A stretch of DNA of 38,021 bases from an uncultured Eubacteriales bacterium (lineage in GTDB: Bacteria; Bacillota; Clostridia; Saccharofermentanales; UBA5734), in the NCBI GenBank assembly GCA_903919045.1, contig CAIXGU010000219.1:1-38021 (forward strand), in the 5' to 3' direction. A program made the position numbers and the translations under genes. Under the pieces are notes generated by a model. The model searched no databases. It saw only the letters and a program-made list of their open reading frames with translations, and was not told where the DNA came from. Below, one piece after another: positions 24,959-32,868 of the stretch (positions are counted from its first letter, which is position 1; the number at the start of each line of letters is the position of its first letter).

Positions 24959-27042
24959 GCGCCGCCACCCTTCATGCCGTCGACCCGTCGGATCGCGAGA
25001 TAGGAGGACGGAAGCGCCAGCCCCAGGAGGAGGGAGGCCGCGACGGCGGCCGCCGCGGGCGTGAGCGAGAAGGGAGGCAGGACGACGCCCTTCCCGTAGA
25101 AGGCGTCGACATCCCACGGGACCTCGAGCGGCATCGGAGTTCCGAAATCATCCGGGTTCCAGGAGGGCACGACCGGAACGGCCGGCTCGACGGGGCCGTC
25201 TCCCGGCGTGACGTCGGGCGGTTCGGTGGGTTCGGGCGTGACGTCGGGCGATTCGGTGGGTTCGGGCGTGACGTCGCCGGTGGGCGCAGGGGAGGCCGCC
25301 CCTCCGGTCGGCGCGTCCGTAGATTCGGGCGTCGCCATGGGCGTAAGGTCGTAGGGATACTCCTCTTCACCGGTCGGGAAGGCCTGCTCGTAGGTCATGC
25401 CGTCCGGCACGAATTCGTAGGAGAGGCCCGGATAGGAGACGTTGCCATCCGCGTCGTACGCATACAGCCGGAAGATCTGGGGCGCCGTCGGGTCGTAGCC
25501 GTCGACCGTCCCCGACCGCCCGTCGGAGAAGTCGACGACCTTCACCTCGCCGGCCGGATCCAGATACCGCGCCTCATACCCTGCGACCGCGAGGTTGTCG
25601 GCGGCGGCCGGCCAGGAGAAGACCAGGGAGTCGGCCTTCCGCTCCAAGACCGACAGCGAGGAGCCGGTGCGGAAGCCCGGCGCGATCCGGTCGGGCAGGA
25701 CGGAGCCCACCGGGTGCCTCCGGTCGATCGAGGTGCCGTCCCCGAGCTGCCCCGCATCGTTGCGCCCCATTCCGCCGAGCTGGCCCTTCACGCCCAGCAG
25801 CAGCGTGTGCGAGCCGCTGGTGGCGATCGCGGCGAACGGCAGGAAGACGGAGCCCGTCCAGCCGTTGGACGTCGCCTCGAGCGCCGTCGGCCGCGTGACG
25901 GCCTTCAGGGAACCGAGCCCGAGCGCGCCCTCCAGGTTGCTGCCGATCACGAGGAGTCGGGCGCGGGGATCGCCCGTGCGGTCCTCGAAAGGCGAAACGA
26001 CGAGCGAGGTCCCGGCTCCGGCCGCGATGAGGGACACCGTGTCGTCCGCCGGATCCGCGTTCCCGGTCAGGTCGATGCGGACCGGATACAGGGAGTACCC
26101 GCTCGCGTCCGGCGAAAGGCCGAGACCCAGCTGTCCGGCGGCGTCGGAGCCCCAGCCCCAGACGGTGCGGGAGACGGTGCCGTCGTCGGCGACGGTCCGC
26201 CGGACGGCGAGGGCGTGGTCGGAGCCCGCGGAGATCGCCACGACGTCCTCGAGGCCGACGACGGGCTCCGGCTTCGCGCGGGAGACCCGCGTCCCGTCGC
26301 CGAGCTGGCCGGCGTCGTTGGCGCCGAAGGCGAGCACGGTGCCGTCTTCCATGAGGACCAGCGTGAAGTACTGGCCCGCGGCGATCGCGACGGCCCCCTT
26401 CTCCACGACGAGGGTCGGCGTGGCGACCCTCGTTCCGAGCACGGTGCCGTCGGTGTCCAGGATCGTCTCGGATTCGGCCGGTCCGACCTCGAGCTCGGTG
26501 TTGCGGCCCCAGGCGTAGACGGCGCCGTCGGCCGCGAGGGCGACGGAGTGGTGGGCTCCGGCCGCGACGGCGATCACGGGCGGGAGGGCCTCGAGGAGGA
26601 CGGGTTCCGATTGGTTCCGCGTTTCACCCGTGCCGAGCTGGCCGTAGAGGTTGCGGCCCCAGACGTACACGCTGCCGTCGGACGTGGCGGCGAGGCTGTG
26701 CCAGTAGCCGGCCGCGATCGAGACGGCGTCGGAAGGGTATTCGAGTTCGGCGGGCCGGCTGCGGTTGACGTTGGTGCCGTCGCCGAGCTGGCCGAAGGTG
26801 TTGTCGCCGAACGAGAGGATCCGTCCGTCGAGGTTGAGGACGAGGCTGTGGCGGAGCCCGCAGGCGAGGGCGGTCCCGGAGCCCGTGTCGATGGGCACGG
26901 GCGAGCCTTCGTCCGTGCCGCCGGACGTGCCGGTCCCCAGGCCGAGCGCGGGGGCGCCGGCCAGGAGCAGGACGGCCGTTGCGGCCGCGAGGGCGAGAAG
27001 GGAGCGCAGGCGTCGCGCGGGAGCGGAGCTGCGAAGGGTCAT
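24955..27042 (-). CDS. membrane-anchored RCC1-repeat protein with fibronectin III-like domain (first of pair)
   Basis: A 695-residue exported protein with a signal peptide (SLLALAAATAVLLLAG) and about seven RCC1 blades, e.g. ACGLRHSLVLNLDGRILSFG, AAGYWHSLAATSDGSVYVWG and AFGANDAGQLGDGT. The repeats fill residues 55-480. A fibronectin III-like domain (DSLVFSWPAAADNLAVAGYE...FRLYAYDADGNVS) follows, then a long Pro/Thr/Glu linker with repeated TPEPTE(S/P)PDV and a C-terminal membrane helix (AAAAVAASLLLGLALPSSYLAI). The ATG at 27042 has a GGAGG 10 bases upstream and fits the signal peptide; the track's start at 27387 would run through the T-box region and is rejected. Same architecture as the coupled downstream gene. 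Confidence 0.87.
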   Translation of the reverse strand: MTLRSSAPARRLRSLLALAAATAVLLLAGAPALGLGTGTSGGTDEGSPVPIDTGSGTALACGLRHSLVLNLDGRILSFGDNTFGQLGDGTNVNRSRPAELEYPSDAVSIAAGYWHSLAATSDGSVYVWGRNLYGQLGTGETRNQSEPVLLEALPPVIAVAAGAHHSVALAADGAVYAWGRNTELEVGPAESETILDTDGTVLGTRVATPTLVVEKGAVAIAAGQYFTLVLMEDGTVLAFGANDAGQLGDGTRVSRAKPEPVVGLEDVVAISAGSDHALAVRRTVADDGTVSRTVWGWGSDAAGQLGLGLSPDASGYSLYPVRIDLTGNADPADDTVSLIAAGAGTSLVVSPFEDRTGDPRARLLVIGSNLEGALGLGSLKAVTRPTALEATSNGWTGSVFLPFAAIATSGSHTLLLGVKGQLGGMGRNDAGQLGDGTSIDRRHPVGSVLPDRIAPGFRTGSSLSVLERKADSLVFSWPAAADNLAVAGYEARYLDPAGEVKVVDFSDGRSGTVDGYDPTAPQIFRLYAYDADGNVSYPGLSYEFVPDGMTYEQAFPTGEEEYPYDLTPMATPESTDAPTGGAASPAPTGDVTPEPTESPDVTPEPTEPPDVTPGDGPVEPAVPVVPSWNPDDFGTPMPLEVPWDVDAFYGKGVVLPPFSLTPAAAAVAASLLLGLALPSSYLAIRRVDGMKGGGA
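25208..25276. repeat. 30-bp tandem repeat, 2.3 copies, in the RCC1 linker
   Basis: Two 30-base units beginning GTGACGTCGGGCG, differing at one base, plus a 9-base partial unit. They encode the repeated Pro/Thr/Glu linker segment of the larger RCC1 protein, so copy number could change in frame. Confidence 0.85.
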
Positions 27043-27100
27043 CGCGGGAGAACCTCCGGGAAGGTCGCTGGCAGGAGGGGCGGATGCTGCATACCCGGAC

Positions 27101-27130
27101 AATATACCATTCGCGGGCGCGATTCGACAA
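27101..27130 (-). promoter_or_regulatory. RCC1 pair promoter (TTGTCG-N18-TATATT) with overlapping inverted repeat
   Basis: On the minus strand TTGTCG and TATATT are 18 bases apart, about 60 bases before the first RCC1 gene. TTCGA-CAA-TCGAA (27123-27135) is a small inverted repeat over the -35, which could be an operator. It is back to back with the trpB promoter. Confidence 0.5.
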
Positions 27131-27145
27131 TCGAAGGAACCGGGC

Positions 27146-27174
27146 TTGACAGTCCGTCCCGGGCGCTCTACAAT
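27146..27174 (+). promoter_or_regulatory. trpB leader promoter (TTGACA-N17-TACAAT)
   Basis: A perfect -35 and a 5/6 -10 with 17-base spacing, the best promoter in the window. It starts the T-box leader. Confidence 0.85.
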
Positions 27175-27184
27175 CCATCCAATC

Positions 27185-27463
27185 GAATAGCGATCCGTAG
27201 ACCGGAACGAGTACCCTGCAGTCCGATGACCCAGCGAGCCGGCGGTTGGTGGAAGGCCCGGCGCATCAGGGGCAGGCGAATGGATCCGCGAGGAGCGAGG
27301 GGGAACCCCGGAAGGGCTGTATCCCGAGCCGCAGACCCGGCGTTGGAGGGGGAGGGCATGAAGGCCGCACCGGCCGTGTGCCCGCAAAAGAAGAGCCTAC
27401 GGGCTCAAGATGGGTGGCACCGCGACGCCATATCGCCCCATTGGGTGGACGATATGGCTTTTT
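27185..27463 (+). promoter_or_regulatory. T-box riboswitch with UGG (Trp) specifier, controlling trpB
   Basis: A leader of about 280 bases that senses uncharged tRNA and prevents termination. Stem I base: GCGATC with GATCCGC (bulged). The specifier loop has AGTA on the 5' side (27210-27213), CCTGC pairs with GCAGG above it, and GAA-TGG-A lies on the 3' side, so the specifier is UGG at 27281-27283, reading tRNA-Trp. The distal loop has GGTGGAA (27249-27254 region). The T-box proper TGGGTGGCACCGCG (27411-27424), with the UGGC bulge for the tRNA acceptor end, is followed by the terminator. This fits the downstream tryptophan synthase beta gene. The remainder of the 27043-27537 gap holds only the two divergent promoters and the trpB ribosome site. 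Confidence 0.93.
27427..27463 (+). terminator. T-box-controlled intrinsic terminator
   Basis: GCCATATCG pairs with CGATATGGC and is followed by TTTTT. It is the only classic hairpin-plus-T-run in the window. Its 5' arm overlaps the region needed for the antiterminator (ATGGG with CCCAT). Confidence 0.92.
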
Positions 27464-27537
27464 CATTTCCGCGGCGGGTCCACGGCCGCATCGGACGAGC
27501 GCCGCCCGGATGCCCCGGCGGCGGGAAAGGAACGACC

Positions 27538-28905
27538 ATGGCCAGCAAGAAGGACGTCCTCCGCGTGGACCTGCCCGACTCCGAGATCCCGAAGCAGTGG
27601 TACAACATCGTCGCCGACATGCCGAACAAGCCCGACCCGTATTTCCATCCCGGCACGAAGCAGCCGATCGGCCCCGCCGACATGCTCGCGATCTTCCCGA
27701 TGGAGCTGATCCTGCAGGAGGTCTCCGCCGAGCGCTACATCGACATCCCCGACGAGGTCCGCGAACTCTACCGCTCCTACCGGCCGACCCCGCTCTTCCG
27801 CGCCCGCAGCCTCGAGAAGGAGCTCGGCACGCCCGCGCGCATCTACTACAAGTATGAGGGCGGCAACGCGACCGGCAGCCACAAGCTCAACACGGCGCTC
27901 GCGCAGGCCTATTTCAACAAGCAGGCCGGCATGAAGCGCATCGCGACCGAGACCGGCGCCGGCCAGTGGGGCAGCGCCATGAGCCTCGCCACCAGCCACT
28001 TCGGCATGGACTGCACGGTGTACATGGTCAAGGTCAGCTACGAGCAGAAGCCCTACCGCCGCTCCCTCATGGAGACCTTCGGCGCCACGGTGCACGCGAG
28101 CCCGTCCCCGCTGACGAACGCCGGCCGGGCCGTCCTCGCCGCGCACCCGCATTCCACGGGCAGCCTGGGCATCGCGATCAGCGAGGCCGTCGAGGACGCC
28201 GCGACCCACGGCGACACCAACTACTGCCTCGGCAGCGTGCTCAACCACGTCTGCCTCCACCAGACCGTGATCGGCCAGGAGGCGAAGAAGCAGCTCGCGA
28301 GCATCGACGAGTATCCGGACGTCGTCTTCGCCTGCGTCGGCGGCGGCAGCAACTTCGCCGGCATGAGCTTCCCGTTCCTCCAGGACCGCCTGAAGGGCGG
28401 CAAGGTCCGCTGCGTGGCCGTCGAGCCCGAGGCGTGCCCGACCCTCACGCGCGGAACCTACGCGTTCGACTACAGCGACGTCGCGCACATGGCCCCGATC
28501 TCGAGGATGTACACGCTCGGCGCGGACTTCGTCCCGGCCGGCATCCACGCGGGCGGCCTGCGCTACCACGGCGACTCCCCGCTGGTGAGCCAGCTCTACC
28601 ACGAGGGCCACATCGAGGCGAAGGCGTACGAGCAGGTCCCCGTCTTCCAGGCGGCCGTTCAGTTCGCGCGCTCCGAGGGCATCGTCCCGGCGCCGGAGTC
28701 CTCGCACGCGATCCGCGCGGCGATCGACGAGGCCCTCGCCTGCAAGGAGAGCGGGGAGTCGAAGGTCATCCTCTTCAACCTCTCCGGCAACGGCTACTTC
28801 GACATGACGGCCTACGACATGTACTTCCACGGCACCATGAAGGACAGCAAGGTCTCCGACGCCGCGATCCGCGAGAGCCTGAAGACGCTGCCGCAGATGG
28901 ACTGA
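27538..28905 (+). CDS. trpB: tryptophan synthase beta chain-like protein, TrpB2 type
   Basis: A 455-residue PLP enzyme that condenses indole with serine (or phosphoserine in some TrpB2) to make tryptophan. The PLP Lys is in ATGSHKLNTALAQA near residue 117. ETGAGQWGSAMS, the phosphate-binding CVGGGSNFAG and the late NLSGNGYFDM are all present. Its long N-terminal extension (DLPDSEIPKQWYNIVADMP) and length mark it as TrpB2, not the 390-400-residue TrpB1 that partners TrpA. No trpA or other trp gene is adjacent, so it may salvage indole or act alone. Control by a Trp T-box supports a tryptophan role. The start has GGGAAAGGA 6 bases before the ATG. Confidence 0.92.
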   Translation: MASKKDVLRVDLPDSEIPKQWYNIVADMPNKPDPYFHPGTKQPIGPADMLAIFPMELILQEVSAERYIDIPDEVRELYRSYRPTPLFRARSLEKELGTPARIYYKYEGGNATGSHKLNTALAQAYFNKQAGMKRIATETGAGQWGSAMSLATSHFGMDCTVYMVKVSYEQKPYRRSLMETFGATVHASPSPLTNAGRAVLAAHPHSTGSLGIAISEAVEDAATHGDTNYCLGSVLNHVCLHQTVIGQEAKKQLASIDEYPDVVFACVGGGSNFAGMSFPFLQDRLKGGKVRCVAVEPEACPTLTRGTYAFDYSDVAHMAPISRMYTLGADFVPAGIHAGGLRYHGDSPLVSQLYHEGHIEAKAYEQVPVFQAAVQFARSEGIVPAPESSHAIRAAIDEALACKESGESKVILFNLSGNGYFDMTAYDMYFHGTMKDSKVSDAAIRESLKTLPQMD

Positions 28906-28908
28906 CCC

Positions 28909-28953
28909 GCGTCCGGCCGCGGGGGGGCGGCCGCCGCCCCCCCGCGTGGACGC
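28909..28953 (+). terminator. very GC-rich hairpin after trpB, no T-run
   Basis: GCGTCC (28909-28914) pairs with GGACGC (28948-28953), and inside it GCGGGGGGG pairs with CCCCCCCGC. It begins 3 bases after the trpB stop and reaches into the cca promoter region. Terminator or RNA-stabilising role is plausible. Confidence 0.5.
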
Positions 28954-28975
28954 CGCCGGAACGGAGCGGTATAAC
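28947..28975 (+). promoter_or_regulatory. cca promoter (TGGACG-N17-TATAAC), leaderless
   Basis: TATAAC ends 6 bases before the cca ATG, with a 4/6 match to the -35 at 17 bases. No ribosome site lies between, so a leaderless mRNA is predicted. Confidence 0.6.
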
Positions 28976-28981
28976 GTTCGT

Positions 28982-30280
28982 ATGGGCATCATCGACCCCG
29001 GCCGGATCCCGAAGGAGGCGCTCGACGTGCTCGACCGCCTGACCGCGGCCGGCTACGCCGCCTGCCTCGTGGGCGGATGCGTGCGGGACCTCGCGTCGGG
29101 CCGCGACCCGAAGGACTACGACGTCGCCACCTCGGCCCCCGTGGCGGAGGTGGCGGCGCTGTTCCCGCGGACGGTCCCGACCGGGCTGCGGCACGGCACC
29201 GTGACCGTCCTCGCTGGCGCCCTCGCGGTCGAGGTGACCACCTTCCGGAGCGAAGGAGCCTACCGCGACCACCGCCGCCCGTCCGAAGTGGTCTTCCACG
29301 ACGACCGCGCCCTCGATCTCGCCCGGCGCGACTTCACCTGCAACGCGATGGCCTGGACGCCCGAGGAGGGCCTCGTGGACCTCTTCGGCGGGCGCGACGA
29401 CCTGCGGGCCGGCGTGCTGCGCACCGTCGGCGACCCAGAGGACCGCTTCCGCGAGGACGCGCTGCGGATGCTCCGCGCGGTTCGCTTCTGCTGCGCGCTG
29501 GACCTGGCGCCGGTGGGGGAGCTCGTCCGCGCCTGCGCGCGGAACGCGGGACTCCTCTCGCACGTGAGCGCCGAGCGGATCGCCGGCGAGTGCACCCGCA
29601 TCTTCCTCTCGACGCATCCCGCGCGGCTGGCGGGATTCGACGGCTCCGGCGTCCTCGAGGCCGCCTTCGGGCGCGTCCTGCCGCTCCGCGGGGAGACGGC
29701 CGGCCTTGCGTACGGCGCCTACCTCGCGTCCGCGCTCGAGCGCTTCGGTCCGTCCGCGGAGGCCGGCTACGCCCTGCTGCTCCTCCACGCCGCCGCGTCG
29801 GGCGGGCTGGACGCGCGCGACGCGATGGCCTCGAAGCAGCGCCTGATGGCCGGCCACCGGCTCTCCGCGCGCATCTCCGGGGGAGCGGCCGCCCTCGCCT
29901 TCGTCGCCGCGTCGCCGACCGGCGCTCCGGGGGAGGAGGAGACGGCCCTGCGCCGGACGGCCGCCCGCCTCGCGCGGGTCGCCGGACTCGACGGCGCGAC
30001 GGCGCGCCTCCGCCTGAGGGACGGCGTACGGCTCCTGCATGCGCTCCCGACCGGAAACGCCGCGCCCGGGCTCGCCGATGCCGCCGCGTCGATCGCGCGC
30101 CGCGCGGACCCCGTGACGTCCGACGAGCTCGCCCTGTCGGGCTCCGACCTCGTCGCGCTGGGACACTCCGCCGGACCGTCGCTCGGCCGCCTGCGCCAAC
30201 GCCTCCTCGAGGCCGTGATCGAGGACCCGCGGCGCAACCGCCGCGAGGCGTTGCAGGCGCTTCTGGAAGGTATGGTATAA
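28982..30280 (+). CDS. cca: CCA tRNA nucleotidyltransferase (class II polymerase beta superfamily)
   Basis: A 432-residue tRNA nucleotidyltransferase that adds or repairs the 3' CCA of tRNAs, or possibly a poly(A) polymerase relative. The nucleotidyltransferase head has LVGGCVRDLASGRDPKDYDV with the GG, RD and DxD metal residues within the first 50 residues, then RRDFTCNAMAW and the RxxR-like region FREDALRMLRAVRF. The C-terminal half is helical and Ala-rich with no HD motif that I can see. The neighbouring tRNA-Ala already encodes CCA, so a repair role is also needed. The track's longer start (28946) is rejected because the -10 lies inside it. Its final stop TAA overlaps the next gene's -10. 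Confidence 0.9.
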   Translation: MGIIDPGRIPKEALDVLDRLTAAGYAACLVGGCVRDLASGRDPKDYDVATSAPVAEVAALFPRTVPTGLRHGTVTVLAGALAVEVTTFRSEGAYRDHRRPSEVVFHDDRALDLARRDFTCNAMAWTPEEGLVDLFGGRDDLRAGVLRTVGDPEDRFREDALRMLRAVRFCCALDLAPVGELVRACARNAGLLSHVSAERIAGECTRIFLSTHPARLAGFDGSGVLEAAFGRVLPLRGETAGLAYGAYLASALERFGPSAEAGYALLLLHAAASGGLDARDAMASKQRLMAGHRLSARISGGAAALAFVAASPTGAPGEEETALRRTAARLARVAGLDGATARLRLRDGVRLLHALPTGNAAPGLADAAASIARRADPVTSDELALSGSDLVALGHSAGPSLGRLRQRLLEAVIEDPRRNRREALQALLEGMV

Positions 30281-30281
30281 T
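30273..30281 (+). promoter_or_regulatory. extended -10 (TGGTATAAT) for the PP2C-like/LysM gene, overlapping the cca stop
   Basis: TGG plus a perfect TATAAT; the cca stop codon TAA is inside the hexamer. TTGCAG lies 19 bases upstream as a weak -35. ATGG/CCAT flanks and a T6 run follow (30291-30296 region). Predicted leader about 55 bases. Confidence 0.6.
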
Positions 30282-30342
30282 TCCATCAGTTTTTTCCGCA
30301 CGCCGTCGAGCAAGGCGGTGAGCGGACCCGAGGAGGATGCAT

Positions 30343-31773
30343 ATGGCCAGGACCGCCCGGATCTCGACTACCGTGACCGCCCGCTATTCCCCGGCACCCG
30401 GGGTACGGGACGCCTTCTGGCTCGACGGTCGCCTGTCGGGCCGTCGCGAGGCGCGTGCCGCCGACATCACGCTCGACCGGGAGGACCGAGGCGCCTTCTT
30501 CGCCGTGTTCGCCCGTCCGGCGCCCGCGGGCGATGCGGAGGCGGACGCCGCGGCGCTGCGCCGCACGCTCGAGCGGATGGACAACGAGGTCAAGAGGACG
30601 GGCCGCAACATCGACACCGAGATCAACGAGCTGGCCGACTGCGCCGTCGAGGTCTGCGGCCGGATCTCCCTCTCCCAGGAAGGCGTGCGGTCGCCCTATT
30701 TCGCCGGCATCATCGTGAAGGACAACGAGGTCGCCGCCGTGACCCTCGGGGGCGGCTGCGCCTACCTCTACCGCGGCGACGCCCTGTATCCGCTCACCGG
30801 GGACGACTTCGAGCTCGAACCCGTCGACGCCCTCGGCAACGTCGTGCACAACCTCGAAGCCTACTGCGCCGGCACCGCCGGCACCGTCCGCTACTCCAAC
30901 ATCGCGCCGCTCCTTCCGGACGACTGCCTGGTCGTCTGCAACCGCGAGGTCATGGAGACGCTCGGCCAGAAGGAGGTCCTGCGCCTCCTGTACGAAGCCG
31001 AGGACCAGTGCGACGCCGCCGGGCTGATCGCGACGTCGGCCGCGGCGAAGGCGCCGGGGCTGCCGATCCAGTTCATGATCGGTTTCACCGAGGCCGTGAA
31101 CAGCGGCGAGCGCGGCCTGCGCCCCGCTGCGGGACGGCCCGAGCGCATCGGCGCCTCCGCTTCCTATGCGGCCGCCGGCGCGGCCGCCGCTGCCGGCGCC
31201 GAGGGCGCGGAAGGCGCCGACGACGCGCCGACCGACGGCGTCTACCGCGGCCCCTCCGAGGTCCCGGCCGTCGCGACGAAGCGCACCGCTCCGCCTCCGC
31301 CGCGCCCCGACCGCTTCCGCAGCGGCGCCCGTCGCCGTCCCGCGATCGATCCTCGCACGATCGCCCTCGTGATCGTCGTGATCGGCATTTCCGTCGGCGC
31401 CGTGTTCGCGCTGCTCCGCATCCTGGATTTCGGCGGGAACCCGAGCCCGACGGCGACGCCGTCCGCGGGCCCGACCGCCGAGGCGACCCTCGAGCCGACC
31501 GGCGAAGGCACGCCCTCCGCGGAGGCGACGCCTACGAAGTCCGACGAGCTCGCCACCCCGACCCCCGACCCGGCGACGCCGACCGGCTCCGCCGAAACCT
31601 ACACCGTCAAGGCCGGCGATACGCTGTGGGCGATCTGCATCAAGTTCTACGGCAAATACTCCGAGACCCTGGCGCAGGGCATCCTCGACGCCAACGCCGA
31701 GCAGTACCCGACGTTCACGTCGGCGGACAAGATCCAGAAGGGCTGGGTCCTCACGATCCCGCCGCAGCAGTAG
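30343..31773 (+). CDS. degenerate PP2C-like domain, membrane helix and LysM domain protein
   Basis: A 476-residue single-pass protein. Residues 1-240 resemble a PPM/PP2C phosphatase: KDNEVAAVTLGGGCAYLYRG corresponds to the GDSRaYLyR strand pair, LYPLTGDDFEL to the qLTxDHS segment and DDCLVVCNREVMETL to DxLLLCSDGL. The metal-binding Asp positions are substituted (GDS to GGG, SDG to NRE, DNxT to LPIQ), so it is probably a pseudo-phosphatase. Then come an Ala-rich and Pro-rich stretch, a membrane helix near 340-360 (IALVIVVIGISVGAVFALL), a Thr/Pro linker, and a LysM domain (ETYTVKAGDTLWAICIKFYG to the end), which should bind peptidoglycan outside. The ATG at 30343 has AGGAGG at 6 bases; the track's ATG at 30337 touches the ribosome site. 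Confidence 0.82.
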   Translation: MARTARISTTVTARYSPAPGVRDAFWLDGRLSGRREARAADITLDREDRGAFFAVFARPAPAGDAEADAAALRRTLERMDNEVKRTGRNIDTEINELADCAVEVCGRISLSQEGVRSPYFAGIIVKDNEVAAVTLGGGCAYLYRGDALYPLTGDDFELEPVDALGNVVHNLEAYCAGTAGTVRYSNIAPLLPDDCLVVCNREVMETLGQKEVLRLLYEAEDQCDAAGLIATSAAAKAPGLPIQFMIGFTEAVNSGERGLRPAAGRPERIGASASYAAAGAAAAAGAEGAEGADDAPTDGVYRGPSEVPAVATKRTAPPPPRPDRFRSGARRRPAIDPRTIALVIVVIGISVGAVFALLRILDFGGNPSPTATPSAGPTAEATLEPTGEGTPSAEATPTKSDELATPTPDPATPTGSAETYTVKAGDTLWAICIKFYGKYSETLAQGILDANAEQYPTFTSADKIQKGWVLTIPPQQ

Positions 31774-31785
31774 GAGACGCAGCGG

Positions 31786-32868
31786 ATGCACAAGCGCCTC
31801 TTCATCCCCGGCCCCGTCGAGGTCCGTCCCGACATCCTCGAGAAGATGGGCACGCCCATGATCGGGCACCGCTCGAAGGCCGCCTCGGCCCTGCAGGCCG
31901 GCATCGCCGACAAGCTGCGCGTCCTGATGGCCACGGAGAACGTGATCCTCCTGTCGACCTCGTCGGGTAGCGGCCTGATGGAAGGAGCGATCCGCTCCTG
32001 CACGCGCCGCCGCGCCGCGGTCTTCTCGATCGGTGCCTTCGGCGAGCGCTGGTACAAGATGGCCACCGCGAACGCCGTCCCCGCCGACCTCTTCTCGGTC
32101 GAACCGGGGCGCGCGACGCTGCCGGAGCACGTGGAGGCCGCCCTGGCGACGGGGAAGTACGACCTCGTGACCGTCACGCACAACGAGACGGCGACGGGCG
32201 TCATGAACCCGGTCGAGGGCATCGCCGAGGTCCTGCGGCGCCATCCGGACGTCGTCTGGTGCGTTGATGCCGTCAGCTCCCTCGGCGGCGCCCGGATCGA
32301 CGTGGACCGTCTCGGCATCGACGTATGCATCACGTCGACGCAGAAGTGCCTGGGCCTGCCGCCCGGGATGGCCCTCTGCTCGGTCTCCCAGAAGGCGTAC
32401 CATGCGGCGGAGCAGGTCCCGCACCGCGGGCTCTACTTCGACTTCGTGGAGCTCTACAAGTACGTGACGGAGAAGGAGAGCCAGTACCCGTCCACGCCTT
32501 CGCTCGCGCACATGTACGCGCTCGACCACCAGCTCGACCGCATCCTCGCCGAAGGACCCGAAGCCCGCTTCGCGCGCCACCATGCCATGGCGGAACGCGT
32601 CCGCGGCTGGGCCCGGGAGCGGTTCGCGCTGTTCGCCGACCCGGAGCACCTGTCCGAGACGGTGACCTGCATCGCGAACACCCGCGGCATCGACGTGTCC
32701 GCGCTGAACAGGGCGCTCGGGGAAGCCGGCTACGAGATCTCGAACGGATACGGCGCGCTCAAGGACAGGACGTTCCGCATCGCCCACATGGGCGACGCCA
32801 CGCCGGCCGACATCGACGGGCTGCTGGCCGCCATCGACGCCGTGCTGGCGCAAGGAGGAACCCGATGA
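31786..32868 (+). CDS. class V aminotransferase (alanine-glyoxylate / phosphoserine aminotransferase-like)
   Basis: A 360-residue PLP aminotransferase of the serine-pyruvate/alanine-glyoxylate family. The N-terminus LFIPGPVEVRPDIL is typical. The PLP-binding Asp is in WCVDAVSSLGG, and the Schiff-base Lys187 in TSTQKCLGLPPGMA. The stop overlaps the serA start (ATGA), and in several lineages such class V enzymes serve as phosphoserine aminotransferase next to serA. So the likely reaction is 3-phosphohydroxypyruvate plus glutamate to phosphoserine; alanine- or serine-glyoxylate transfer is the alternative. GGAG is 9 bases before the ATG, just 12 bases after the LysM gene's stop. Confidence 0.88.
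   Translation: MHKRLFIPGPVEVRPDILEKMGTPMIGHRSKAASALQAGIADKLRVLMATENVILLSTSSGSGLMEGAIRSCTRRRAAVFSIGAFGERWYKMATANAVPADLFSVEPGRATLPEHVEAALATGKYDLVTVTHNETATGVMNPVEGIAEVLRRHPDVVWCVDAVSSLGGARIDVDRLGIDVCITSTQKCLGLPPGMALCSVSQKAYHAAEQVPHRGLYFDFVELYKYVTEKESQYPSTPSLAHMYALDHQLDRILAEGPEARFARHHAMAERVRGWARERFALFADPEHLSETVTCIANTRGIDVSALNRALGEAGYEISNGYGALKDRTFRIAHMGDATPADIDGLLAAIDAVLAQGGTR

Noticed and set aside
25208-25276. Short direct repeats as a CRISPR-like array
   Set aside because: The units are contiguous without spacers and encode an in-frame Pro/Thr/Glu linker.
27043-27387. N-terminal extension of the larger RCC1 protein to 27387
   Set aside because: It would run antisense through the T-box and both promoters; the signal peptide begins at 27042.
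30331-30342. ATG at 30337 as start of the LysM protein
   Set aside because: It directly abuts the AGGAGG; the ATG at 30343 has the right spacing.
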